The notes under the pieces are model-generated. The model ran no database searches. It was not told the DNA's origin and saw only the letters and a list, made by a program, of their open reading frames with translations. Positions 1-9,131 of a stretch of DNA of 62,963 nt are shown piece by piece. This DNA is from Promicromonospora sukumoe (GTDB lineage: Bacteria > Actinomycetota > Actinomycetes > Actinomycetales > Cellulomonadaceae). The stretch spans positions 1 through 62,963 of the forward strand of contig NZ_JACGWV010000004.1 in NCBI RefSeq assembly GCF_014137995.1, given 5' to 3'. Positions within the stretch are counted from its first letter, which is position 1. The number at the start of each line of letters is the position of its first letter. Position numbers and translations under genes: made by a program.

Positions 1-1
1 C

Positions 2-2377
2 ACCATCCTGAACAGCCCGTCCGACGGGTTCGAGCGGTCCGACGCGAACGGCCTCGGCCTGTACGTCCCGGCCGGCTCGGGCCGCGTCGCGGCCTACGAC
101 GTGCGCACCACCGTCCCCGCCGCCGACGCCGACCGCGTGTTCCCCGGGCTGCACCGCACCCTGACCGGCAAGGGGTACGACGACGCCATGGGCCCCGTCG
201 CGAGCGAACCCTCCTCGTGGCGCGCTCGCGACGGGCGGGTCGCCTCGGTGCGCGACGGCGTGGTCACCGGCCGCAAGACGGGCACCACCATGGTGACCGC
301 GGCATCCCTGAGCCGCTGGGGCCTCGCCACCGGCACCACCGAGGTGGAGGTCCTGGGCGACCTGGTCCGGACCGGCGTGGACACGCCGGTCGTCGGGCTG
401 GAGGACGCCGACGCGACCGCGCCGCTGGTCCTGACCGGCTACGACGCCCAGGGCTTCGCCGCGCCGATCGAGGCGCAGGACGTCACGGTGACGGCCGTCG
501 AGCCGGGCGAGCCCCGGATCGCCGGGGTGCGTGCGACCCGCGAACCGGTCGCCGAGCTGGTCCCCCGGGCCGACGGGTCCTTCGAGGTCCGGGCGCTCGC
601 GGCGGTGGGCGGCACCACGTTCGAGCTGTCCGCGCCCGGCCCTCGCGGGACGGACCTGACCACCGAGGTGGCCGTGACGGTCAGCCTGGAGGAGGACGTC
701 GTGGCCGACTTCGCCGACGCCGCCTCCTGGACCTCGGCCAACGACCGCGCCCCGGGCGGCACGCTCGCCCCGGCTACCGGGCACGACGGCGCGGCCGGGC
801 TGCGCATGACCTACGACTTCACGCGGTCCACGGCGACACGCGGCCAGTACGCGGTGCTGCCCGAGGCCGCCGCGGGCGGGCGCGAGCTGCCCGGCGCGCC
901 GCGCGCGGTGACGATGTGGGTGGACGGCGACGGTCACGGCGCCTGGCTGCGCCTCCAGGTGCGGCAGGGCGACGGCGTCGTCACGCAGCTCGACGGCCCC
1001 GAGGTCACCTGGACCGGATGGCGCCAGGTCACCTTCCCGGTGCCCGACGGCGTCGCGTTCCCCCTCAGGCTGCAGCGCGTGCGGGCGCTGGAGACGGCGG
1101 CGGGCGAGCAGTACACCGGCGCGCTGACGCTGTCGGCGGTCGCGGCGCAGGTGCCGCCCGCGGTGGACGCCCCCGAGGCGCCCCGGGTCGAGGACCCGGT
1201 CGTGGGCGCCGACGGCGCCACCGACGACGCGCCCTTGCGCGTCGCCGTCCTGTCCGACGCCCAGTTCGTGGCGCGCGACCCGGAGTCGGGTGCCGTGGCC
1301 GGTGCCCGGTCCGCGCTGCGCGAGATCGTGGACGACGATCCCGACCTGCTGGTCATCAACGGCGACCTGGTGGACGAGGCCGCCCCCGAGGACTTCGATC
1401 TCGCCCGGCGCGTCCTCACGGAGGAGCTCGCCGACGCCGACTTCCCCTGGTACTACCTGCCGGGCAACCACGAGGTGATGGGCGGCTCGATCGAGAACTT
1501 CGAGGAGGAGTTCGGCGAGCGGACCCGGGTGCTGGACATCCCGACGCCGGGCCCGCGGGGTTCCGGCCACCGGACGGGCACCACCCGGCTCGTCATGCTC
1601 GACTCGTCGGCCGGCCGGCTGGGCGCCGACTTCGCGCAGGTCCAGATGCTGCGCGAGGCCCTCGACGACGCCGCGACCGACCGCGCCGTCACCGGCGTGC
1701 TGGTGTTCGCGCACCACCCGCTCGACGACCCGCTGCCGACCAAGGCCAGCCAGCTCACCGACCGGCTGGAGGCCGACACGCTGCGCGGCTGGTTCGAGGA
1801 CTTCGAGGAGACCTCCGGCAAGTCGGTCGCGTCGGTGGGCTCCCACGTGGGCGTGTTCCACGCGAGCACGCAGGACGGCGTCCCGTACCTGGTCAACGGC
1901 AACTCCGGGAAGAGCCCGGCGAGCACCCCGGCCGACGGCGGCTTCACGGGCTGGTCGATGGTCGGGGTGCGCCCGGCATCTGGCAAGGCCCCGGGAAACG
2001 TCCGGGGCAGCTTCCCGGGCGGCGGGTCCCGTGACCCGTGGCTCACCTGGGAGGTCAACGCCCGGGCCGAGCGCGTCACGGTCTCCGGCCCGACGGCGCT
2101 CGCGGTGGGCGCGTCCGCGCCTGCGTCCGCCGTCGTCGTGCAGGACGGGGACCGCGAGGTGCCGGTGGCGTGGCCCGTCTCGTCGGACTGGGGCGGCACG
2201 GGGGTGTGCGTCACGGACGAGCGGGGCCGGGACGCCCTGCGGGACTGCTCGCACGGCGCGGTGCTCGCGCTCGACCCCGCCACGCACGAGCTCACGGCCC
2301 TGCGGCCGGGCCGGGCCACGGTGACCGTCACGGTCAACGGCGCGCGCGGCGAGCTCATGGTCGCCGTGAGCCGGTAG
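2..2377 (+). CDS. Secreted phosphodiester glycosidase (NAGPA-like)/metallophosphoesterase, 5'-truncated
   Basis: The frame is open from the window edge, so the true start lies upstream; 791 residues are visible. The first residues (NSPSDGFERSDANGLGLYV) resemble the end of a NAGPA-type phosphodiester glycosidase domain. A jelly-roll-like stretch follows at about residues 235-385. A calcineurin-like phosphoesterase domain follows with LSDAQF, NGDLVD, LPGNHE, FAHHP and GSHVGVFH. The first metal motif reads D-x-Q instead of the usual D-x-H. The C-terminus looks like an Ig-like (BIG2) domain (LTALRPGRATVTVTV). A secreted enzyme acting on cell-wall or exopolysaccharide phosphodiesters is inferred; the substrate is unknown. 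Confidence 0.8.
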   Translation, partial: TILNSPSDGFERSDANGLGLYVPAGSGRVAAYDVRTTVPAADADRVFPGLHRTLTGKGYDDAMGPVASEPSSWRARDGRVASVRDGVVTGRKTGTTMVTAASLSRWGLATGTTEVEVLGDLVRTGVDTPVVGLEDADATAPLVLTGYDAQGFAAPIEAQDVTVTAVEPGEPRIAGVRATREPVAELVPRADGSFEVRALAAVGGTTFELSAPGPRGTDLTTEVAVTVSLEEDVVADFADAASWTSANDRAPGGTLAPATGHDGAAGLRMTYDFTRSTATRGQYAVLPEAAAGGRELPGAPRAVTMWVDGDGHGAWLRLQVRQGDGVVTQLDGPEVTWTGWRQVTFPVPDGVAFPLRLQRVRALETAAGEQYTGALTLSAVAAQVPPAVDAPEAPRVEDPVVGADGATDDAPLRVAVLSDAQFVARDPESGAVAGARSALREIVDDDPDLLVINGDLVDEAAPEDFDLARRVLTEELADADFPWYYLPGNHEVMGGSIENFEEEFGERTRVLDIPTPGPRGSGHRTGTTRLVMLDSSAGRLGADFAQVQMLREALDDAATDRAVTGVLVFAHHPLDDPLPTKASQLTDRLEADTLRGWFEDFEETSGKSVASVGSHVGVFHASTQDGVPYLVNGNSGKSPASTPADGGFTGWSMVGVRPASGKAPGNVRGSFPGGGSRDPWLTWEVNARAERVTVSGPTALAVGASAPASAVVVQDGDREVPVAWPVSSDWGGTGVCVTDERGRDALRDCSHGAVLALDPATHELTALRPGRATVTVTVNGARGELMVAVSR

Positions 2378-2386
2378 ATTTACCTC

Positions 2387-2605
2387 ATGAGCAACTTCGA
2401 GGTGGCCCGCAGGCAGAAGCAGGAGCCCACGGCGGCGCTGGTGGTTCGCTTCATCGTGTGCTTCGCCCTGTTCCTGGGCGGGTTCGCGCTGATGGCCGTC
2501 GGCTCGCTCGGTGAGGCGGCGTCGTCGCCCTACCTGTTCGTGGGCGGCATCCTCGCCGTCTGCCTGTCGTTCGGCCTGCCGATGATCGGCGCCACCGAAC
2601 GATAG
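2387..2605 (+). CDS. Small two-TM membrane protein
   Basis: A 72-residue protein with a short basic N-terminus (MSNFEVARRQKQEP) and two hydrophobic segments at about residues 20-40 and 47-66. It starts 9 nt after the phosphoesterase stop and is followed at once by a strong hairpin, so it is probably the last gene of that transcript. Small two-TM proteins of this type are common in actinobacteria and have no assigned function. Confidence 0.7.
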   Translation: MSNFEVARRQKQEPTAALVVRFIVCFALFLGGFALMAVGSLGEAASSPYLFVGGILAVCLSFGLPMIGATER

Positions 2606-2613
2606 AAGCACGC

Positions 2614-2649
2614 GCAGCGCCCGTCCGGTCCCGACCGGACGGGCGCTGC
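2614..2649 (+). terminator. Rho-independent terminator
   Basis: Perfect 17-bp inverted repeat (arms 2614-2630 and 2633-2649), followed by a moderately T-rich stretch (CGCATTTCTTC). It closes the phosphoesterase/small membrane protein transcript. Confidence 0.8.
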
Positions 2650-2668
2650 CGCATTTCTTCACCCACAT

Positions 2669-2762
2669 CGTTCCTGACGCCCTGTCCGTGTTGGACAGCA
2701 GAAGCCTGACGGCGAGCGACCAGCTCGCCGGGACAGGCGCCGTCGAGCAGACAGGAACAGCC
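2669..2762 (+). repeat. Duplicated 5' region, copy 1
   Basis: About 94 bp directly before this ATG is clearly similar to the segment before the downstream paralogue. Shared blocks are CGTTCCTG, CGCCC-GTCCGT, AGCCTGACG-CGAGCGA and CAGACAGGAA. The tandem duplication therefore carried the promoter and 5' UTR with the gene. Confidence 0.7.
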
Positions 2763-3620
2763 ATGTCTCAGCACCGCACGTCCCGTACCGCCCTCCTCCG
2801 TCGGGGCCTGGTGGCGCTCGCCACCGCCACGACGCTCCTCGCCGGCGGCCTCGTCGTCGCCCCGTCCGCACAGGCCGTGCCCGTCGTCGACCTCGACTCG
2901 CGCGGCGGAACCGTCGTCAAGACCCGCATGGACGCGTGGGGGTCCGTGATCGAGGGCGACGTCACGACCGACAAGCTCTCGGCCGCCAAGGTCCGGTACG
3001 AGATCGACCTGGACTGGTCCGGCGGCAAGCTGAGCGTGAGCGACTTCGACGGCGTGGTGACGCTCCAGCGGGTCGGCGCCAAGCAGGTGCGCCAGTTTCC
3101 GGTGACCGTCGACAGGGACGGGAAGCGGAGCGGCACGATCAAGCTGCCCGGCACCCTGACGCCCGGTTCCTACCGGGTCGGCATCGAGTTCACCGCGCGG
3201 GTGAAGCGTCCCGACGGCCGGTCGATGTGGCACAGGGTCGACGTGAACAACGCGGAGACGGTGTCCGTGCGACGCGAGACGGTGCTGGACGCGTCGATCA
3301 CCACCCCCCGGGCCACCGACGGCCGGTCCTCACGGATCACCGGCCGGGTCCGGGCCCTCAGCGTCAGCGCCGACGGCGACGTCTACTGGTCCACGCTGCG
3401 GAGCGGCACCGTGCAGCTCTCCTACTACCCCGGCGGTCTCTTCCGGAACGAGGCGGAGCCCGTCAGTGTCCGGCCGCTGACGATCGACCGGTACGGGAAG
3501 TTCACGACGGTCGTCCCCGCGCGTGACCGGATCTGGGTGCTCGATTACGCGGGCACGAAGCAGCTGAACCCGGACGGCCGCTTCGTCGTCCAGGGCCCTG
3601 AGCGGTCCTGCGGCTGCTGA
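2763..3620 (+). CDS. Secreted beta-rich protein with C-terminal CGC, paralogue 1
   Basis: 285 residues. The ATG is chosen because the signal peptide (RRGLVALATATTLLAGGLVV...SAQA, cleavage near residue 38) begins just after it and AGGAA precedes it. The mature part has two beta-sandwich-like halves, each with a TDGRSSRI or TPGSYRVGIEF type block. The only cysteines in the mature protein are in the last four residues (SCGC). It is strongly similar to the next gene. I do not recognise the family; a surface or secreted structural role is a guess. Confidence 0.8.
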   Translation: MSQHRTSRTALLRRGLVALATATTLLAGGLVVAPSAQAVPVVDLDSRGGTVVKTRMDAWGSVIEGDVTTDKLSAAKVRYEIDLDWSGGKLSVSDFDGVVTLQRVGAKQVRQFPVTVDRDGKRSGTIKLPGTLTPGSYRVGIEFTARVKRPDGRSMWHRVDVNNAETVSVRRETVLDASITTPRATDGRSSRITGRVRALSVSADGDVYWSTLRSGTVQLSYYPGGLFRNEAEPVSVRPLTIDRYGKFTTVVPARDRIWVLDYAGTKQLNPDGRFVVQGPERSCGC

Positions 3621-3636
3621 CGTCGGTCCGTCGAAC

Positions 3637-3673
3637 AGGAGGGTCGCAGCCTGGTGCTGTGGCCCTCCTCTTC
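3637..3673 (+). terminator. Terminator after paralogue 1
   Basis: Imperfect hairpin AGGAGGGTCGCAG / CTGTGGCCCTCCT followed by CTTCT. It matches the position and sequence of the better hairpin after paralogue 2, so the duplicated unit included its terminator. Confidence 0.6.
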
Positions 3674-3683
3674 TCGTCCTCAA

Positions 3684-3778
3684 CGTTCCTGTCGCCCCGT
3701 CCGTACCCGGTGGTGAGAGCCTGACGACGAGCGACGCGCACGCCGGGACAGGCACCACCGAACAGACAGGAAACCGTG
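3684..3778 (+). repeat. Duplicated 5' region, copy 2
   Basis: Second copy of the upstream segment, starting CAACGTTCCTGTCGCCCCGT and ending CAGACAGGAAACCG before the start codon. It aligns over its whole length with the region before paralogue 1. Confidence 0.7.
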
Positions 3779-4633
3779 ATGTCCCTCCACAGCACGTCCC
3801 GCTCGTCCGCCCTCCGCCGGGGCCTGGTGGCGCTCGCCACCGCCGCGACGCTCCTCGCCGGGGGCCTGGTCGTCGCCCCGTCGGCGCAGGCCACCCCGCT
3901 CGTCGACACCAGCGAGCGGGCCGGCACCGTCGTCACGACCCGCATGCAGGCCAAGGGCTCGATCATCCGGGGCAACGTCGAGACGGACGAGCTCCACCCC
4001 GCCTACGTCACCTACTGGGTGAACCTGGACTGGACCGGCGGCGACCTGCAGGCGTTCGACGGTGTGGTCACGCTCCAGCGCGTCGGCGCGCGGCAGGTGC
4101 GCACGTTCCCGCTCACCCTGGACGCGGACGGGGACCGCAGCCGGAGGATCAAGCTGCCCGGGACCATTACCCCCGGGTCCTACCGCGTGGGCATCGAGTT
4201 CACCGCGACGGTCGAGCGCCGCGACGGCCGGCTGGTCGAGCACACGGTCGACGTGAACAACGCCAGGACCGTGCCCGTCCGGCGTACGAGCATGATCGAG
4301 GCGTCGATCTCGAACCCCACGGCCACCGACGGGCGCACCTCGCGGATCAGGGGAAAGCTGCTGGTCCTCGGGATCGCCGACGACGGCGACCTCACCTGGG
4401 ACCCGATGCAGAGCGGCACCGTGCGCCTCTCCTACGACCCCGACGGCCCCTGGGAGGACCGTGCCCGGGAGGTGTTCGTGCGCGACCTGACCGTCAGCGG
4501 CGCCCACGGGACGTTCTTCACGCGCGTCGCCGCGCGTGACCGGTGGTGGAAGCTCACCTACGCGGGCAACGCCCAGTTCGCCGACTCCGTGCTGTGGCTT
4601 CCGCAGGGCGACCACTCGGGCTGCGGCTGCTGA
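3779..4633 (+). CDS. Secreted beta-rich protein with C-terminal CGC, paralogue 2
   Basis: 284 residues from ATG 3779; GTG 3776 is an alternative, and GACAGG provides the ribosome site. The signal peptide (RRGLVALATAATLLAGGLVV...SAQA) is almost the same as in paralogue 1. Two similar halves follow, with GVVTLQRVGARQVR and ITPGSYRVGIEFTATV conserved. The protein ends SGCGC and has no other cysteine after the signal peptide. The conserved terminal Cys-x-Cys suggests a functional dithiol, metal site or attachment point. Family not recognised. Confidence 0.8.
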   Translation: MSLHSTSRSSALRRGLVALATAATLLAGGLVVAPSAQATPLVDTSERAGTVVTTRMQAKGSIIRGNVETDELHPAYVTYWVNLDWTGGDLQAFDGVVTLQRVGARQVRTFPLTLDADGDRSRRIKLPGTITPGSYRVGIEFTATVERRDGRLVEHTVDVNNARTVPVRRTSMIEASISNPTATDGRTSRIRGKLLVLGIADDGDLTWDPMQSGTVRLSYDPDGPWEDRAREVFVRDLTVSGAHGTFFTRVAARDRWWKLTYAGNAQFADSVLWLPQGDHSGCGC

Positions 4634-4681
4634 CGGACCCGGCCGGCGGCGGCACCCCCCGTCAGCCGCCCGGACCTGCTG

Positions 4682-4718
4682 AAAGAGGGCCGCAGCCCCG
4701 TGCTGCGGCCCTCTTTTT
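4682..4718 (+). terminator. Strong Rho-independent terminator
   Basis: Perfect 14-bp stem (4682-4695 and 4703-4716) with a 7-nt loop, ending in a run of five T. It closes the paralogue pair. Confidence 0.9.
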
Positions 4719-4791
4719 CACCCCGCCGCGCCGATGACGGGAGCGCCACGACACGCCGCTTCACCCGTTTGTCACAGGTTTGTTAGAACCA

Positions 4792-4820
4792 TTGACAGAT
4801 TATGACCCAAGTGAAAACGT
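4792..4820 (+). promoter_or_regulatory. Possible promoter of sugar ABC importer 1
   Basis: A perfect -35 hexamer TTGACA sits at 4792-4797. At 17-bp spacing the -10 would be the weak AAACGT (4815-4820), 33 bp before the binding-protein ATG. No convincing operator was seen nearby. Confidence 0.35.
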
Positions 4821-4852
4821 GACCTGCACCACGACGAGAGGCAGGGAAGGTA

Positions 4853-6097
4853 ATGGCCCAGTACAAGAGGCTTGGCGGGATCATGGTGATCACGCTTGCC
4901 GCGACGACAGGACTCACGGCCTGCGGGTTCGGCGGGTCCAGCGGCGAGGCGACCGGCGACGGGACGACCCTCGACCTGCTCGTCCCCAGCTACTCCGACG
5001 CCACCCAGGGCCTGTGGGACGACGTCATCGCCGGTTTCGAGGAAGAAAACCCGGACATCGACGTCAACCTGCAGGTCGAGTCCTGGGACAACCTCGAGTC
5101 CGTCATCGCCACCAAGATCCAGGGCGGCGACGCACCCGACATCTACAACGGCGGCCCCTTCGCGGGCTTCGCCGAGGACGAGCTGCTGTACCCGGTCGAG
5201 GACGTCACCTCCGACGAGACCTACGCCGACTTCCAGCCGACGTTCCTGGAGAACGCGCAGGTCGGCGGCACCACGTACGGCCTGCCCTTCATCGCCTCGG
5301 CCCGCGCGCTGTTCGTCAACGACGCCCTCCTGGAGGAGGCCGGCGCCGACGTGCCCGCCACCTGGGACGAGCTGCTCGACTCCGCCAAGAAGGTCTCCGA
5401 GCTCGGCGGCGGCGTGGCCGGCTACGGCATGCCGCTCGGCTCCGAGGAGGCGCAGGCCGAGGCCGCGGTGTGGCTATGGGGCGGCGGGGGCAGCTTTGGC
5501 GACTCCGAGGCCATCACGATCGACACCCCGGAGAACCTCCCGGGCGCCGAGTTCGTCAAGACGATGATCGACGAGGGCGCCACCCAGGCCGACCCCGGCG
5601 CCACCGACCGCAGCCCGCTGTTCGACATCTTCGTCCAGGGCAAGGTCGGCATGCAGGTGGGCCTGCCGCCGAGCGTCGGGCAGATCGAGTCGGACAACCC
5701 CGAGCTCGAGTACTCGATCCACCCCATCCCCACCGAGGACGGCTCGCCGTTCACGCTGGGCGTGGCCGACCACCTCATGGCGTTCCAGAACGACGGCGAC
5801 AAGCAGGAGGCCATCACCGCCTTCTTCGACTACTTCTACACCGCCGACGTCTACGTGCCGTGGGTCCAGGCCGAGGGCTTCCTGCCCACCACCCTGTCGG
5901 GCTCGGAGCAGCTCGCCGGCGAGGAGGCGCTCGCGCCGTTCCTCGAGGTGCTGCCCGACGCGCAGTTCTACCCGACGACCAACCCCGACTGGTCCGCCAC
6001 GGACTCCGCGTTCAAGGCGCTCTTCGGCCAGCTCGACGGGAAGAAGTCGGCCCAGGACGTCCTGACCGAGGTCCAGGAGCAGGTCGACGCGGGCTGA
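4853..6097 (+). CDS. ABC transporter sugar-binding lipoprotein 1
   Basis: 414 residues. The signal peptide ends in the lipobox LTAC, placing the lipidated Cys at residue 24. The mature protein has the family 1 solute-binding pattern (LWDDVIAGFEEENPDIDVN, then GGDAPDIY, then TWDELLD). It is the first gene of a three-gene importer with two permeases and no ATPase; in actinobacteria a shared MsiK-type ATPase normally energises such systems. The sugar cannot be told from sequence. Confidence 0.9.
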   Translation: MAQYKRLGGIMVITLAATTGLTACGFGGSSGEATGDGTTLDLLVPSYSDATQGLWDDVIAGFEEENPDIDVNLQVESWDNLESVIATKIQGGDAPDIYNGGPFAGFAEDELLYPVEDVTSDETYADFQPTFLENAQVGGTTYGLPFIASARALFVNDALLEEAGADVPATWDELLDSAKKVSELGGGVAGYGMPLGSEEAQAEAAVWLWGGGGSFGDSEAITIDTPENLPGAEFVKTMIDEGATQADPGATDRSPLFDIFVQGKVGMQVGLPPSVGQIESDNPELEYSIHPIPTEDGSPFTLGVADHLMAFQNDGDKQEAITAFFDYFYTADVYVPWVQAEGFLPTTLSGSEQLAGEEALAPFLEVLPDAQFYPTTNPDWSATDSAFKALFGQLDGKKSAQDVLTEVQEQVDAG

Positions 6098-6168
6098 CGC
6101 CCCGACGGACCGCCGTGCCCGGCACGGCTGACCACACGTAACGCCGAACCGAAAGCACGGGGAACTTG

Positions 6169-7044
6169 GTGAAGGACCTGATGAAGGCCCTGCCGTGGAT
6201 CGGGCCCGCGGTCGCACTCATTGCGACCGTGGTCCTGTTCCCGGTCGGCCTGATGTTCTGGAACTCGACACGCGACATCAGCCAGAGCGGCGTCGACGGC
6301 GGGGGAGTGGGCCTCGCGAACTTCGCGACGGTCATCGGCTTCCAGTACTTCTGGCCGATCCTCGGGCGGACGGTCGTGTGGGTGGTCGTCGTCGTCGCCT
6401 GCACCCTGATCGGGTCGCTGGCGCTCGCGGCACTGCTGAACAAGGCGTTCCCGGGCCGCCGGCTCGTGCGGATGGCCGTCATCGTGCCGTGGGCGTCCAG
6501 CGTGGTCATGACGACGCTGGTGGTGCACTACGGCCTGGAGCCGTACTTCGGCATCATCAACTCGTTCCTCGTGGACGTCGGCCTGATCAGCACGCCGGAG
6601 GGCTACGGCTGGACCCGGCACCCCGGCACCGCGTTCGCGTGGGCCATGGCGGTGGCCGTGTTCGTGTCGCTGCCGTTCACCACCTACACGGTCCTCGCCG
6701 GGCTCCAGACGGTGCCCGGCGAGACCGTGGAGGCCGCGCGCATCGACGGCGCCAGCGGGTTCCGCACCTACTTCAGCGTGGTGCTCCCGCAGCTCCGCGG
6801 CGCGATCTCGGTGGCGGTGCTGATCAACATCATCAACGTGTTCAACTCGCTGCCGATCCTGCGCGTCATGACGGGGTCCATCCCCGGGTACGACGCCGAC
6901 ACCGTCATGACGATGATCTTCAAGTACATGCAGAACCAGCGGCAGATCGACCTGGCCAGCGCGCTGTCCGTCATCGCGTTCCTGGTGGTCATCGCCATCG
7001 TCGCCGTCTACGTGCGGGTCGTCCGCCCCCTGGAGGAGGTCTGA
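6169..7044 (+). CDS. Sugar ABC transporter permease 1 (MalF type)
   Basis: About 291 residues, six predicted TM segments, and the EAA loop (ETVEAARIDGASGFRTYFSV) that contacts the ATPase. GTG 6169 is preferred over TTG 6166 because GGGG at 6159-6162 is then 6 nt away. The stop overlaps the ATG of the next permease (TGATG), which indicates translational coupling. Confidence 0.88.
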   Translation: MKDLMKALPWIGPAVALIATVVLFPVGLMFWNSTRDISQSGVDGGGVGLANFATVIGFQYFWPILGRTVVWVVVVVACTLIGSLALAALLNKAFPGRRLVRMAVIVPWASSVVMTTLVVHYGLEPYFGIINSFLVDVGLISTPEGYGWTRHPGTAFAWAMAVAVFVSLPFTTYTVLAGLQTVPGETVEAARIDGASGFRTYFSVVLPQLRGAISVAVLINIINVFNSLPILRVMTGSIPGYDADTVMTMIFKYMQNQRQIDLASALSVIAFLVVIAIVAVYVRVVRPLEEV

Positions 7045-7967
7045 TGACCACGATCACCGACCCGGGGACCACCCCGCGCGACGCGACCCGGCCGCCGTCG
7101 GGCGACCGGCGGCGGGTACGGAAGTACACGACCGACCAGGTGCCACTTGGCTCCGTGCTGCTGCGGGTGCTGGCCGGGCTCGTGGTGCTGGTGGTGTTCC
7201 TGCTGCCGTACCTGATCATGTTCTTCGGCTCCGTGAAGACGAAGGCCGAGATCAGGTCGGTCGACCCCACCTACTTCCCCACCGAGTGGCACTGGGACAA
7301 CTACGTCACCATGTGGTCCACGCCCGAGACGCCGCTCGCGCAGAACCTGATCTCCACCCTGGTGATCTCGCTGTGCGCCACGCTGCTCGTGCTCGCCGTG
7401 GCGCTGCCCGCGGCCTACTACACGGCGCGGTTCCGGTTCCGGGGGCGGCTCGTCTTCCTGTTCCTCGTGATCGTGACCCAGATGGTGCAGCCCGCGGTGC
7501 TCACGTCGGGCCTGTTCCGCCAGTTCATCGCCCTCGGCATCCTCGACACGTGGCTCGCGATGATCCTGGTCAACGCGGCGTTCAACCTGTCGTTCGCCGT
7601 CTGGATCATGCACAGCTTCTTCGCGGGCATCCCCAAGGAGGTCGACGAGGCCGCGCAGCTCGACGGCGCCGGCACGTTCGCCGTCCTGACCAAGATCAAC
7701 CTGCCGCTCGTCTGGCCGGGGATCGTCACGGCGGTCGTGTTCACGTTCGTCGCCTCCTGGAACGAGTTCGCGGCCTCGCTCGTGCTGCTGACGACGGCGG
7801 GCAACCAGCCGCTGTCGGTGGCGCTCACCAAGTTCGTGGGCCAGTACGAGACGTCGTGGCACTACGTGTTCGGGGTGTCCGTGGTGGCGATCGTGCCCGT
7901 CGTGATCCTGTTCATGATCATCGAGAAGCGCCTGGTGGGCGGCCTGGTGGCGGGGTCCGTGAAGTAG
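7044..7967 (+). CDS. Sugar ABC transporter permease 2 (MalG type)
   Basis: 307 residues from the ATG that overlaps the previous stop; the longer open frame upstream is a shadow. A hydrophilic N-terminus is followed by six TM segments. The EAA motif reads EVDEAAQLDGAGTFAVL. It pairs with the MalF-type permease to form the channel. It is the last gene of the operon; metF follows after 213 bp with its own riboswitch. Confidence 0.9.
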   Translation: MTTITDPGTTPRDATRPPSGDRRRVRKYTTDQVPLGSVLLRVLAGLVVLVVFLLPYLIMFFGSVKTKAEIRSVDPTYFPTEWHWDNYVTMWSTPETPLAQNLISTLVISLCATLLVLAVALPAAYYTARFRFRGRLVFLFLVIVTQMVQPAVLTSGLFRQFIALGILDTWLAMILVNAAFNLSFAVWIMHSFFAGIPKEVDEAAQLDGAGTFAVLTKINLPLVWPGIVTAVVFTFVASWNEFAASLVLLTTAGNQPLSVALTKFVGQYETSWHYVFGVSVVAIVPVVILFMIIEKRLVGGLVAGSVK

Positions 7968-8062
7968 CGGACGCTGCGGGTGCGCGGTCCGTGGACCGGG
8001 GCGTCTCGACCGCCGGACGAATTCTGTCCCAGTGCTGGACAATCGCTTAGCATGGTGGCGAT

Positions 8063-8173
8063 CCCATCCAGAGCGGTCGAGAGTCCTGGCTCCGTGACAC
8101 CGCAGCAACCTGCCGACTTCCTGCCTCGTGGCCGTGGCGTGAGGACGTAAGGTGCTCACGCCAGGTTCGATGG
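8063..8173 (+). ncRNA. SAM-I riboswitch controlling metF
   Basis: The conserved core is present in order: ATCCAGAGCGGTCGAGAG, CCTGGCTCCGTGACACCG, CAGCAACC, then AAGGTGC. Stem P1 pairs CCATC (8064-8068) with GATGG (8169-8173). The 3' strand of P1 runs into GGAG (8172-8175), the likely ribosome site for ATG 8181. SAM binding would therefore directly hide the ribosome site. No separate expression platform or terminator is present. The class is assigned from the visible consensus only. Confidence 0.85.
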
Positions 8174-8180
8174 AGCAGCC

Positions 8181-9125
8181 ATGGTCGCCGAGGTACACCC
8201 GCACCGCCCCACGGTGTCGTTCGAGCTGATGCCTCCCCGCCGGCCCGACGCCGCGCCCAACTTCTGGGAGACGGCGCAGCGGCTCGTGGCGGCCCGCCCG
8301 GACTTCGTCTCCGTCACCTACGGGGCGGCCGGCGGCGACCGGGCGACGGCGCGCGAGGTGCTCGCGACGCTGCTGCGCGGTACGCCCGTGCTCCCGGTGG
8401 CCCACCTGACCTGCGTGGGCGCCTCCCGGGAGGACGTCTCCGCTGTGATCGAGGAGTTCCTCGAGGCCGGGGTGCGGTCCTTCCTCGCGCTGCGCGGCGA
8501 CCCGCCGCGCGACGAGCCGGACTGGCGTCCGCCGGCCGACGGCGTGCGCTCCAGCGTCGACCTGGTGCGGCTGCTGCGCCAGGTCGAGGAGCGGCGCTGC
8601 GCCGCCGACGTCAGCACGGCGCTGCGCTCCGCCGCCCGTCCGCTGGCCATCGCCGTCGCGACGTTCCCGGACGGCAACCCCGGGGCGGGCACCACGCGCG
8701 AGCAGGAGGTGCGGCGGCTCCTGGAGAAGCAGGAGGCGGGCGCGAGCTTCGCAATCACGCAGTTCTTCTACCGGGCCGACTCCTACACCGGGTTCGTCGA
8801 GGCGGCCCGCGCCGCGGGCGTGACCATCCCGATCCTGGCCGGCGTCCTGCCGACGACGGAGGCGCGCCGGCTGCGCCGCGTCGAGGAGCTCACCGGCGTG
8901 GCGGCGCCCGCCGACCTCCTGCGGGACCTCGACCGGCTCACCGGCCCGGACGGCGCCGTCGACGCCGAGGCCCAGCACGCCCACGGCATCGAGTACTCCG
9001 CGGCGCTCGCGCGCGAGGTGCTCGACGCCGGAGCGCCCGGCGTGCACGTGTACACGTTCAACAAGCACCGCCCGGCCCTGGACCTCCTGGACCGCGTAGG
9101 CCTCACGGGCCGAGCCGCCGCCTAA
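8181..9125 (+). CDS. metF: 5,10-methylenetetrahydrofolate reductase
   Basis: 314 residues, normal for bacterial MetF. It reduces methylene-THF to methyl-THF for methionine synthesis. Family landmarks include VSFELMPPR at the start, DFVSVTYGA, HLTCVG, FLALRGDPP, ASFAITQFFY and a GVHVYTFNK block near the end. The SAM riboswitch in front is the expected feedback control. A 25-bp-arm palindrome follows 6 nt after the stop. Confidence 0.93.
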   Translation: MVAEVHPHRPTVSFELMPPRRPDAAPNFWETAQRLVAARPDFVSVTYGAAGGDRATAREVLATLLRGTPVLPVAHLTCVGASREDVSAVIEEFLEAGVRSFLALRGDPPRDEPDWRPPADGVRSSVDLVRLLRQVEERRCAADVSTALRSAARPLAIAVATFPDGNPGAGTTREQEVRRLLEKQEAGASFAITQFFYRADSYTGFVEAARAAGVTIPILAGVLPTTEARRLRRVEELTGVAAPADLLRDLDRLTGPDGAVDAEAQHAHGIEYSAALAREVLDAGAPGVHVYTFNKHRPALDLLDRVGLTGRAAA

Positions 9126-9131
9126 CCCCCT

